A DNA stretch of 64,000 nt. Source: Yoonia litorea (GTDB lineage Bacteria; Pseudomonadota; Alphaproteobacteria; Rhodobacterales; Rhodobacteraceae). Each line of letters begins with the position of its first letter. Position 1 is the stretch's first letter. Of this stretch, positions 35,442-43,105 are shown piece after piece. The notes beneath the pieces were generated by a model that had not been told where the DNA came from, did not search any database, and saw only the letters and a program-made list of their open reading frames with translations. The stretch lies in assembly GCF_900114675.1 (NCBI RefSeq), contig NZ_FOZM01000001.1, positions 682,001-746,000 on the forward strand, in the 5' to 3' direction. The translations under genes and the position numbers were made by a program.

Positions 35442-36421
35442 CCCCGCAAGAGATGGAATCCCGCATTGTCCGCTATGGCGACCTGCAACCTTGCAAGACC
35501 GCCTTTATCGACGCGCATACACCCGGCTCTGACCAGAAAGAGAACTTCACCATCATCGGTGGCGGCGTTTCCGAAAGCCCAGATCAGCACGTCCATATCT
35601 CGATCCCGCATGGCTTCAACATCGGCGCTGCGGGTCAGCCGCCCAAATGCCGGAACTCTTTGCATGACCACCACACAGCCGAGGCTTTCTTTGTCCTCAA
35701 GGGCCGCTGGCGGTTTTTCTGGGGCCGCTACGGGACAGCCGGTGAGGTCGTGCTGGAAGAGGGGGACATTTTCAACATCCCGACCGGCATCTTCCGCGGT
35801 TTCGAAAACATCGGCACCGATTACGGGATGATCATGGCAATCCTCGGCGGTGACGACGCCGGTGGCGGCGTGATGTGGGCGCCGCAAGTGATCGAAGATG
35901 CCGCCGACCACGGTCTGATCCTTGGTGAGAACGGCAAACTCTACGACAGCAAAAAGGGCCAAAGCCTGCCCGAAGGTGTCGCGCCGATGCCGCTGATGTC
36001 GGATGCCGAATTGGCCAAACGGCCAGAGCCTTCAACACGCGACGTTCTGCCAAACCATGTGGCCCGCTACTGGGATATGATGGCCATGGCCGACAAGACC
36101 CCCGTGCAGGTGATCGGCGAGAACGGATTGCTGAAGGACAAGCCGGGATTTGAAGTCGGGTTCATGAACCGCAACTCGGCCTCCGAAGAGATGCACACCC
36201 ATCGATATCCCTCAGTCCTTATGCCAATGCGCGGGCATTGGCGCGTCAACTGGGAGGCTGGAAATGGATATGAGGCCGGAAGCGCCACCCTCGCACCCGG
36301 TGACACCATGTCCGTTCCAGAGGATCTGCCCCACAACGCGGTTCCGTCGATGACAGGTGAGGCGAGCCTGTATCACGTCGTCGCAACCGGCGATCCCGCT
36401 GGTCCGACCTGGAAAGGTTAA
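35438..36421 (+). CDS. Bicupin protein
   Basis: A 327-residue protein with two cupin domains. The first carries the metal-site motif LHDHHTAEAFFVLKG (about residues 72-86) with GDIFNIPTGIFRGF downstream. The second carries EEMHTHRYPSVLMPMRGHWR and PEDLPHNAVPS. Both domains therefore keep His ligands. Bicupins include ring-cleaving dioxygenases, isomerases and hydrolases. No gentisate-dioxygenase-specific pattern is evident, so the reaction is open. The gene starts in an ATGA overlap with the DUF6653 gene. After its stop comes the 54-nt structured element. Confidence 0.8.
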   Translation: MTPQEMESRIVRYGDLQPCKTAFIDAHTPGSDQKENFTIIGGGVSESPDQHVHISIPHGFNIGAAGQPPKCRNSLHDHHTAEAFFVLKGRWRFFWGRYGTAGEVVLEEGDIFNIPTGIFRGFENIGTDYGMIMAILGGDDAGGGVMWAPQVIEDAADHGLILGENGKLYDSKKGQSLPEGVAPMPLMSDAELAKRPEPSTRDVLPNHVARYWDMMAMADKTPVQVIGENGLLKDKPGFEVGFMNRNSASEEMHTHRYPSVLMPMRGHWRVNWEAGNGYEAGSATLAPGDTMSVPEDLPHNAVPSMTGEASLYHVVATGDPAGPTWKG

Positions 36422-36429
36422 CAGAAAAC

Positions 36430-36483
36430 CGTATGCACAGCCTGTGTACGTCCGGTGCACAGGTTGTGCACAGAAATCATACG
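36430..36483 (+). repeat. 54-nt structured repeat, copy 1
   Basis: The element is closed by the inverted pair CGTATG (36430-36435) and CATACG (36478-36483). Inside are a short hairpin (CACA/TGTG) and a 6-bp hairpin (GTGCAC with GTGCAC, 5-nt loop), giving a three-way-junction shape. A second copy at 59661-59714 has the same length and 42 of 54 identical bases. It lies between the bicupin stop and the MetE-like start, 16 bp before the latter. It could be an operator, an RNA element or a dispersed palindromic repeat. Confidence 0.7.
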
Positions 36484-36499
36484 CATCAGGAGAGGTTAG

Positions 36500-37624
36500 A
36501 TGGCGAAAGTCTTAACAACGCACGTGGGGTCATTGCCGCGCACACAGGAGGTCGTGGACTACATTTTTGCCCGCGAGCGTAAAGAGGCTTACGACGCCGA
36601 CGCCTTTGATGCGGCCATGACAGAAGCGGTCTCTGAGACTGTCAAAAAGCAGGTGGATGCAGGGATCGATATCGTCAGCGACGGCGAGACCTCGAAGATT
36701 TCCTATGCCACTTACGTCAAGGACCGCTACACCGGTTTTGACGGCGACAGTCCACGTAATGCACCCGCTGACCTCAAGCAATTTCCCAGCTTTCTCAAGC
36801 GCTTGGCTGATGACGGCGGTACACCTAAATACGCGCGCCCGATGTGTGTGGGCGAGGTCAAATCCAAAGGGCAGGGCGAGCTTGAGAAGGATATCGCCAA
36901 CCTCAAAGCCGCCATGTCCACCCACGGGGCAGAGCGCGGCTTTATGAACGCCGCATCGCCCGGCGTGATCTCGCTTTTCCTGCAAAACGACTACTACAAA
37001 ACCCGCGAAGCCTATCTCGCGGCTTTGGCCGATGCGATGAAGGCGGAATACGAAACCATCGTCGCCTCCGGACTGGACCTGCAACTCGATTGCCCAGACC
37101 TCGCGCTCTCAAGACATATGCTTTTCAATGACTTAAGCGATGATGAGTTCATCAAGATTGCGCAAAGCCACGTCGAGGCTCTGAACCACGCGCTCGCCGA
37201 TGTGCCGGCCGAAAAGGTCCGTATCCACATCTGCTGGGGCAACTACGAAGGACCCCATGTCTGCGACATTCCGATGTCCAAAATGTTCGATACGCTGATG
37301 TCCGCCAAGGCCCGCTACGTCCTGTTCGAGACATCAAATCCCCGCCACGGACACGAGTGGACCGTTTTCCGCGACCGCAAGAATGAAATCCCTTCCGGCA
37401 AGGTGCTGGTGCCAGGTGTCGTTGATACAACAACCAACTTTGTCGAACACCCTGAACTCGTCGCGCAACGTATTGAAAGATTTACCGATATTGTTGGCGC
37501 AGAGCGTGTAATTGCTGGCTCCGACTGTGGCTTTGGCACGTTTGCAGGCTTTGGTGCTGTTGATCCTGAGATCGCCTACGCCAAGCTCGAAGCGCTCGTC
37601 GAAGGTGCCAAACTCACGTCGTGA
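36500..37624 (+). CDS. MetE C-terminal-like zinc protein (thiol alkyltransferase family)
   Basis: A 374-residue single-domain relative of cobalamin-independent methionine synthase. The zinc ligands of this superfamily are visible as His243 and Cys245 (IHICWGN) and Cys343 (SDCGFG). The N-terminal half of full-length MetE is absent, so it is not the classical enzyme. Family members of this size include core methionine synthases and epoxyalkane:coenzyme M transferase, all of which activate a thiolate on zinc. It could demethylate a methylated pathway compound or join a thiol to it. It is preceded by AGGAGAGG and followed by the hydrolase gene in a GTGA overlap. Confidence 0.8.
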   Translation: MAKVLTTHVGSLPRTQEVVDYIFARERKEAYDADAFDAAMTEAVSETVKKQVDAGIDIVSDGETSKISYATYVKDRYTGFDGDSPRNAPADLKQFPSFLKRLADDGGTPKYARPMCVGEVKSKGQGELEKDIANLKAAMSTHGAERGFMNAASPGVISLFLQNDYYKTREAYLAALADAMKAEYETIVASGLDLQLDCPDLALSRHMLFNDLSDDEFIKIAQSHVEALNHALADVPAEKVRIHICWGNYEGPHVCDIPMSKMFDTLMSAKARYVLFETSNPRHGHEWTVFRDRKNEIPSGKVLVPGVVDTTTNFVEHPELVAQRIERFTDIVGAERVIAGSDCGFGTFAGFGAVDPEIAYAKLEALVEGAKLTS

Positions 37625-38328
37625 CCACACCCCTCGTTCTCCTGCCTGGCATGATGTGCGACGCGCGGCTCTTTGGACCGCAGGTTGCCGCTCTCGAAGA
37701 CGCGCGCGACGTCCGCGTCATGCCAATCCACGCACACCAGACTGTTGCGGCATTGGCAAACGATATCCTGCAGGACGCGCCGGAAAGGTTCGCCATCGCC
37801 GGACTGTCGATGGGTGGGATCGTCGCGATGGAGGTGCTGCGCCAGGCACCAGATCGTATCGCAGGCCTTGCCTTGATGGATACCAATCCGCTGGCCGAGG
37901 CACCCGAGGTGGCAGCCCGTCGTGACGGCCAGATTGACAAGGTCGATAAGGGTGGTCTGGCCAGCGTCATGCGAGACGAGATGAAGCCGAACTATCTTGC
38001 GCAAACCTCTGATCGCGAAGCCATTCTCGATCTGTGCATGGCGATGGCGCTGGACCTTGGGCCGCAGGCATTTATCAACCAGTCGCGCGCCCTTGCCGCG
38101 CGCCCTGATCAGCAAGGGACACTGGCTGCCTATCGCGGTCCCGCGCTTGTTTTATGCGGGGCAGAGGACACGCTTTGCCCGATCCACCGACATGAACTGA
38201 TGCACGCGCTGATGCCGCAAAGCCACCTTGAAATTATCCCGCAAGCAGGCCACCTGCCGACCCTCGAAGCGGCCGATCAAACCACAGCCGCGCTGAAACA
38301 CTGGCTGGGCACAATACCAGATCACTAG
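37621..38328 (+). CDS. Alpha/beta hydrolase
   Basis: A 235-residue alpha/beta-fold hydrolase starting at GTG 37621, in a GTGA overlap with the MetE-like stop. The nucleophile elbow is GLSMGG (Ser at about residue 62), the acid probably lies in CGAEDTLCP, and the catalytic His in AGHLPTLE. The sequence opens with LVLLPGMMCDARLF, the oxyanion-hole strand. It is the last recognisable gene of the catabolic operon and probably cleaves an ester, lactone or thioester intermediate. Substrate unknown. Confidence 0.85.
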   Translation: MTTPLVLLPGMMCDARLFGPQVAALEDARDVRVMPIHAHQTVAALANDILQDAPERFAIAGLSMGGIVAMEVLRQAPDRIAGLALMDTNPLAEAPEVAARRDGQIDKVDKGGLASVMRDEMKPNYLAQTSDREAILDLCMAMALDLGPQAFINQSRALAARPDQQGTLAAYRGPALVLCGAEDTLCPIHRHELMHALMPQSHLEIIPQAGHLPTLEAADQTTAALKHWLGTIPDH

Positions 38329-38374
38329 AAGGGCTGGCCGGTCGGATCAAAAAAATCCATTTGAGATCAGACAC

Positions 38375-39610
38375 TCACCCGCCATTGCGGACTTCACGCA
38401 CCCAAGCGACCAGGACCTCACGGGCCTCGGGGTCCATTTGGATCGCATTGGGTGGTGGCATAGCGTGGCTCACGCCAGCCTGCAGGTAAATTTGGTCGGC
38501 GTGGCGCGCAACGTCGCCGGGAGCCTCAAGATAAACGCCTTTTGGCGCCCACTGCATATTGCCCCAGACCGGCTCGCGCGCATGGCACATGGAACAGTTG
38601 CCGATGACCGTGTTGTAGGCCTCATCAAAAAGGACGGCGTCAGCGTAGCGTTGTTCGTAGGGGGTCAGTTCGCGGGCCTCGGCCTCCTGCCAGGTCTCAC
38701 CGGTGCGCACGGTCGAGAGCCACGCGATCACAAGCATCAACAGAACCGTCACAGCCCATGTCCAATGCGGCCCCTTGCCGGTCTTGTGCATCGTGTTGAA
38801 GTAATGCCGGATCGTCACGCCAGTGAGGAAAATCAGGCTCGCGATAATCCATGCATATTCCGTCGCAAAGGCCAGCGGGTAGTGGTTCGACAACATAAGG
38901 AACACAACCGGCAACGTCAGATAGTTGTTATGGGTCGAACGGACCTTGGCGATCTTGCCGTATTTGGCATCCGGTGTGCGCCCCGCTTTGAGGTCTTCAA
39001 CCACAATGCGTTGGTTTGGCATGATCTGAAAAAAGACATTGGCGGTCATGATGGTCGCCGTGAAGGCACCCAGATGCAGCAGGGCAGCACGGCCAGTGAA
39101 AATCTGGTTATAGCCCCATGACATGATCACCAGCATGACAAACAGCAGCAGCATCAGCAGCGTTGGATTCTCACTCAGCTTGGATTTGCACATCTGGTCG
39201 TAGATCAACCAGCCGATCGTCAGTGACCCGCCAGAGATCAGGATGCCCTGCCACAGCGCTAGATCGACCTTGGTCGGGTCAAGCAGGAACAGCTCTCCGC
39301 CGACCCAGTAAACAATCATCAGCAGGGCCGCACCTGAGAGCCACGTCATGTAGCTTTGCCACTTATGCCAGGTCAGGTGCTCCGGCATTTCGGCAGGGGC
39401 AACAAGGTATTTGGTGGTGTGATAGAAACCACCGCCGTGAACTTCCCATTCTTCCCCGTATGCACCTTCGGGCATGTTCGGCGCAGGCTTCAGCATCAGA
39501 TCAAGCGCGATGAAATAGAACGACGCGCCGATCCACGCCATGGCTGTGATGACATGCAACCAGCGCACTGAAAAAGCGATCCAGTCCCATAGAATTGCCA
39601 AATCATACAT
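38375..39610 (-). CDS. puuD: Urate hydroxylase PuuD (membrane urate oxidase with cytochrome c domain)
   Basis: The start at 39610 is supported by GGAAGGA upstream and gives 411 residues; a longer frame to 39688 has no such support. About eight hydrophobic segments fill residues 10-320, opening with WLHVITAMAWIGASFYFIALD. The C-terminal tail holds a c-type haem site, CSMCH, with a downstream Met in SHAMPPP. PuuD oxidises urate to 5-hydroxyisourate and passes electrons to the respiratory chain instead of making peroxide. It diverges from a LysR gene and is followed by uraH, puuE-uraD, allA, a permease and allE, the rest of the pathway. Confidence 0.92.
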   Translation of the reverse strand: MYDLAILWDWIAFSVRWLHVITAMAWIGASFYFIALDLMLKPAPNMPEGAYGEEWEVHGGGFYHTTKYLVAPAEMPEHLTWHKWQSYMTWLSGAALLMIVYWVGGELFLLDPTKVDLALWQGILISGGSLTIGWLIYDQMCKSKLSENPTLLMLLLFVMLVIMSWGYNQIFTGRAALLHLGAFTATIMTANVFFQIMPNQRIVVEDLKAGRTPDAKYGKIAKVRSTHNNYLTLPVVFLMLSNHYPLAFATEYAWIIASLIFLTGVTIRHYFNTMHKTGKGPHWTWAVTVLLMLVIAWLSTVRTGETWQEAEARELTPYEQRYADAVLFDEAYNTVIGNCSMCHAREPVWGNMQWAPKGVYLEAPGDVARHADQIYLQAGVSHAMPPPNAIQMDPEAREVLVAWVREVRNGG

Positions 39611-39711
39611 GCGGTGATCCTTCCTGAGCGCGAATTGGCACAAAACTATCGCAAAGCATATTGTTCTGGTATGCAGACGATAGGCCAAACAGTATCAAAA
39701 AATCCAAGTAA

Positions 39712-40632
39712 ATGTCCTATCTCGAAAACATCCAGACCTTCGTGCGGGTCTATGAATTGGGCAGCATGTCTGCGGCGGCGCGCGATATGCGGATTTCTGC
39801 GGCCGTTACCTCGGCACGGATTTCCCAGCTTGAGCAACATCTTGGCGTGCGTCTTTTCCAAAGGACCACGCGCAGCCTGACAGCCACGGAGCAGGGCCGC
39901 GCCTTTTATGGCGGTGCTTGCGAGGTCCTTGAGGCGCTGGTGAATGCAGAGACACAGATTGCCGACATCACAGACAATCCCAAAGGCTCGCTATATGTCG
40001 CAGCGCCGCTTGGCGTTGGCAGGCGGTTGATTGCGCCGCATGTTCCGGCGTTTCTGGAGGCCTATCCTGAAATCAGTATGCGGCTGCGCCTGACGGACAG
40101 AAGGGTGGACCTGACGACCGAAGGTCTGGATCTGGCCTTTTTTCTGGGCCAGCCAGAAGACAGCAACCTGCGCATTCGCAAGATTGCAGACGTCCCGCGC
40201 ATTCTTTGTGCCTCACCGGACTATATCAGCGCACGCGGCAATCCTGCAGACGGGGATGCATTGATCGCTGAAAAGCATGAATGCCTGAACCTGCGCTATC
40301 CGGGCGCGACCGAATTCCAATGGCGTCTGATCACACCAGATGGCCCAAAGCGGTTCCGTGTCAGCGGGCGCTGCGAATCCGATGATGGCGATGTTCTGAC
40401 CGACTGGGCGCTGAGCGGGCAGGGGATTGCGCTCAAACCGCTTTTCGAAGTGGCCGATCACATCAGGGCAGGCCGCTTGGTGCCAGTGGCACAAGCAACG
40501 CCACCGGAGCCGATCCAGATGGCCTGTCTCTTTACCCATCGGCGGGGGCAGGACCCGAAGTCCCGCCTTTTCATGGAGTTCATCATCGAACGGATCAGTG
40601 CAATCGTGCGTGACGGAGATGTCTCAGGCTAG
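39712..40632 (+). CDS. LysR-family regulator of the urate cluster
   Basis: A 306-residue LysR regulator. The winged helix at residues 5-65 contains SMSAAARDMRISAAVTSARISQLE, followed by the linker helix and an effector domain starting near residue 90 (GSLYVAAPLGVGRRLI). It is divergent from puuD, with about 100 bp shared promoter region, and converges with uraH, overlapping its end by 3-4 bp. Position suggests it controls the purine degradation genes in response to urate or a downstream ureide; this is inference. Confidence 0.88.
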   Translation: MSYLENIQTFVRVYELGSMSAAARDMRISAAVTSARISQLEQHLGVRLFQRTTRSLTATEQGRAFYGGACEVLEALVNAETQIADITDNPKGSLYVAAPLGVGRRLIAPHVPAFLEAYPEISMRLRLTDRRVDLTTEGLDLAFFLGQPEDSNLRIRKIADVPRILCASPDYISARGNPADGDALIAEKHECLNLRYPGATEFQWRLITPDGPKRFRVSGRCESDDGDVLTDWALSGQGIALKPLFEVADHIRAGRLVPVAQATPPEPIQMACLFTHRRGQDPKSRLFMEFIIERISAIVRDGDVSG

Positions 40633-40982
40633 CTGCCGCGATAGGTCGAATAGCTGAATGGCGACAGTAAAAGCGGCACGTGATAATGCGACGGTTCGGA
40701 CATGCCGAACCGGATGGGGATCATGTCGAGGAACCGCGGGCTTTCAGGCGGTGTGCCGGTCGCATCCAGATAGGCCCCAGCGTGAAATACCAGCTCATAG
40801 GTGCCAGTGGCGAATTGGTCAGCCGGCAGTATCTGTTCATCCGTGCGCCCGTCATCGTTGGTCACAAGCGTCTTGATGTGGGTCCGCGTCTCACCTTCGA
40901 TGCGAAAAAGCGCGATTTTGAGGCCTTCAGCCGGGCATCCGCGCGCGGTGTCCAGGACGTGTGTTGTCAAATAGCCGCTCAT
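40629..40982 (-). CDS. uraH: 5-hydroxyisourate hydrolase
   Basis: The start at 40982 follows AGGAGA and gives 117 residues, the typical length of this transthyretin-related enzyme; the frame continues upstream without support. The N-terminal LTTHVLDTARGCPA contains the catalytic His, and the protein ends with the hallmark YRGS tetrapeptide. It converts 5-hydroxyisourate to OHCU, the product decarboxylated by the UraD domain encoded divergently at 41113. No signal peptide is present, so it acts in the cytoplasm. Confidence 0.95.
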   Translation of the reverse strand: MSGYLTTHVLDTARGCPAEGLKIALFRIEGETRTHIKTLVTNDDGRTDEQILPADQFATGTYELVFHAGAYLDATGTPPESPRFLDMIPIRFGMSEPSHYHVPLLLSPFSYSTYRGS

Positions 40983-41112
40983 TGTAAGTCTCCTGTCTCG
41001 GTCTGCACCGTTTTGCCAGAGCCGAGTGACTTCAGCAAAGCTTCGCATTCAAGATAGTCTTTTCGCTATTATTTGAAATTTAAATCCACTGAATTGGTTT
41101 AGAGAATAATGA

Positions 41113-42561
41113 ATGACTGAAAAAGGATTCCGACCTGTGCAACGCTATCCACGTGATCTGACTGGTTATGGTGCAACCCCGCCTGCTGCGAATTGGCCAG
41201 ATGGGGCCAAGATTGCCGTGCAGATTGTCCTCAACTTTGAGGAAGGCGGCGAGAATAACATCCTGCATGGTGATCCGGCCTCTGAGGCCTTCCTGTCCGA
41301 GATGACAGGTGCGGCACCCTGGCCGGGTCAGCGCCATTGGAACATGGAAACCATCTATGAATACGGTGCCCGTGCCGGGTTCTGGCGGGTTCACCGGTTA
41401 CTTGGTGATACGCCTCTGACGGTCTACGGCGTTGCCACGGCACTTGCACGCGCCCCCGAGCAGGTAGCCGCGATGAAGGCCTCCGGTTGGGAAATCGCGA
41501 GCCACGGGCTCAAGTGGATCGAACATAAAGACATGTCCGAAGAGGAAGAGCGCGCCCAGATTGCCGAGGCGATCCGGCTCCATACTGAAGTGACCGGCAC
41601 AGCGCCGCGTGGCTGGTATACGGGCCGCTGCTCGATGAACACGGTCAGACTGGCCGCAGAGACAGGGCAGTTCGCCTATGTCGCAGACAGCTATGCGGAT
41701 GATTTGCCTTACTGGATGTCCTTTGACGGCACAGACCAGTTGATCGTGCCTTACACGATGGACTGCAACGACATGCGCTTTTCCATTCAGGCGGGCTTCA
41801 CAACAGGCGATCAGTTTGAAAGCTACCTGCGTGACAGTTTCGATATTCTTTACGCCGAAGGGCAGGCTGGCGCGCCAAAGATGCTCTCGATCGGACTGCA
41901 TTGCCGTCTGATCGGGCGTCCGGGCCGTGCCGCGGCGCTCAAGCGCGTGTTGGATCATATGAAAGCGCACGAAGGTGTCTGGTTCGCCACCCGTCTTGAG
42001 ATTGCAGAGCACTGGGCCAAGGAGCATCCGGCCCAGTCCCAAACACGCGCGTCCCAAACACGCCCGTCACAAATGGATCGTGACACATTCGTTGCCACTT
42101 TTGGTGGCATTTTCGAGCACAGCCCGTGGATCGCCGAAGGTGCGCACGCCCTGGAACTGGGGCCGGCGCATGACACCGCCCAAGGGGTCCACAGCGCCCT
42201 GGCGCGGATCTTCCGGTCAGCAACCGAAGAACAGCGCCTTAACGTTCTCAAGGCGCACCCTGACCTGGCCGGCAAGCTGGCTGCAGCAGGCAAGCTGACT
42301 GCCGAAAGCACCGCAGAGCAGGCAGGTGCCGGGCTTGATCTTCTGACTGACGATGAGCGCGCGATGTTCCAACAACTCAATGCCGACTATGTTGCGCGCC
42401 ACGGCTTTCCCTTCATCATCGCGGTGAAGGATAACGACAAAGCCTCGATCCTCGCAGCCTTCCACCGCCGGATCGGGAATGATCGCGACACCGAATTTGC
42501 AGAAGCCTGCAAACAGGTCGAACGCATCGCCGAACTGCGCCTGATCGAGAAGCTTGGCTGA
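41113..42561 (+). CDS. puuE: Fused allantoinase (PuuE) and OHCU decarboxylase (UraD)
   Basis: A 482-residue bifunctional enzyme. Residues 1-305 are PuuE, a polysaccharide-deacetylase-type allantoinase (YPRDLTGYGATPP, WEIASHGLKWIEH with metal-site His). Residues 320-482 are UraD, OHCU decarboxylase (FVATFGGIFEHSPWIAE, AHPDLAGKLA, GFPFIIAVK). Together they turn OHCU into S-allantoin and then allantoate. The linker (about residues 308-320) is encoded by a 15-bp tandem repeat giving SQTRA SQTRP. The gene overlaps allA by one base (TGATG), so the two are coupled. Confidence 0.95.
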   Translation: MTEKGFRPVQRYPRDLTGYGATPPAANWPDGAKIAVQIVLNFEEGGENNILHGDPASEAFLSEMTGAAPWPGQRHWNMETIYEYGARAGFWRVHRLLGDTPLTVYGVATALARAPEQVAAMKASGWEIASHGLKWIEHKDMSEEEERAQIAEAIRLHTEVTGTAPRGWYTGRCSMNTVRLAAETGQFAYVADSYADDLPYWMSFDGTDQLIVPYTMDCNDMRFSIQAGFTTGDQFESYLRDSFDILYAEGQAGAPKMLSIGLHCRLIGRPGRAAALKRVLDHMKAHEGVWFATRLEIAEHWAKEHPAQSQTRASQTRPSQMDRDTFVATFGGIFEHSPWIAEGAHALELGPAHDTAQGVHSALARIFRSATEEQRLNVLKAHPDLAGKLAAAGKLTAESTAEQAGAGLDLLTDDERAMFQQLNADYVARHGFPFIIAVKDNDKASILAAFHRRIGNDRDTEFAEACKQVERIAELRLIEKLG

Positions 42562-43046
42562 TGGGGGCGCAACTTCATCTTGAACCGCTGACGGCGGAGG
42601 CCTTTGCACCGTTTGGTGATGTGCTCGACGTGGCAGGTGATCCCGACAAGATCATCAATCAGGGCCTGTGTGGCCGCTACCATGACCGCGCGCGTATCGA
42701 CATCGTTGACGGGCGGGCAGGGATAAGCCTTTTCAAGGCAGAGCCCCGCAGCTTGCCCATCGCGCTTGATATGGTCGAACGCCACCCTGACGGCAGTCAG
42801 GCGTTTCTGCCCATGAGCTTTGATCCGTTTGTGGTTGTTGTGGCCCCTGATGAGGGCGGCACACCCGGTCAACCACGCGCTTTCATCACAACCCCCGGTC
42901 AGGGGATCAACTTTGCACGCGGCACGTGGCACGGGGTGCTGACACCCCTGCATGCGCCCGGGCTTTTCGCTGTTGTGGATCGGATCGGGGAGGGTCCGAA
43001 CCTACAGGAGCACTGGTTTGAAACACCCTACACAATCGTCGGGTGA
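42561..43046 (+). CDS. allA: Ureidoglycolate lyase
   Basis: A 161-residue cupin-like enzyme, the usual length for AllA. The pattern EPLTAEAFAPFGDVLD at the start and ARGTWHGVLTPL near residue 120 are typical. It splits ureidoglycolate into glyoxylate and urea, the last step of the purine route here. It is coupled to the PuuE-UraD gene by a one-base stop/start overlap and followed 59 bp later by the permease gene. Confidence 0.92.
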   Translation: MGAQLHLEPLTAEAFAPFGDVLDVAGDPDKIINQGLCGRYHDRARIDIVDGRAGISLFKAEPRSLPIALDMVERHPDGSQAFLPMSFDPFVVVVAPDEGGTPGQPRAFITTPGQGINFARGTWHGVLTPLHAPGLFAVVDRIGEGPNLQEHWFETPYTIVG

Positions 43047-43105
43047 TCAGCTGACTGCCGGAAAAAAGAGGCCGGCACCAGATGTCCAAAGGGAGGGACA
43101 GGACA

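Noticed and set aside
36430-36483. SAM or SAH riboswitch upstream of the MetE-like gene
   Set aside because: The element also occurs between two convergent genes at 59661-59714 and does not show a recognised SAM-II or SAM/SAH core.
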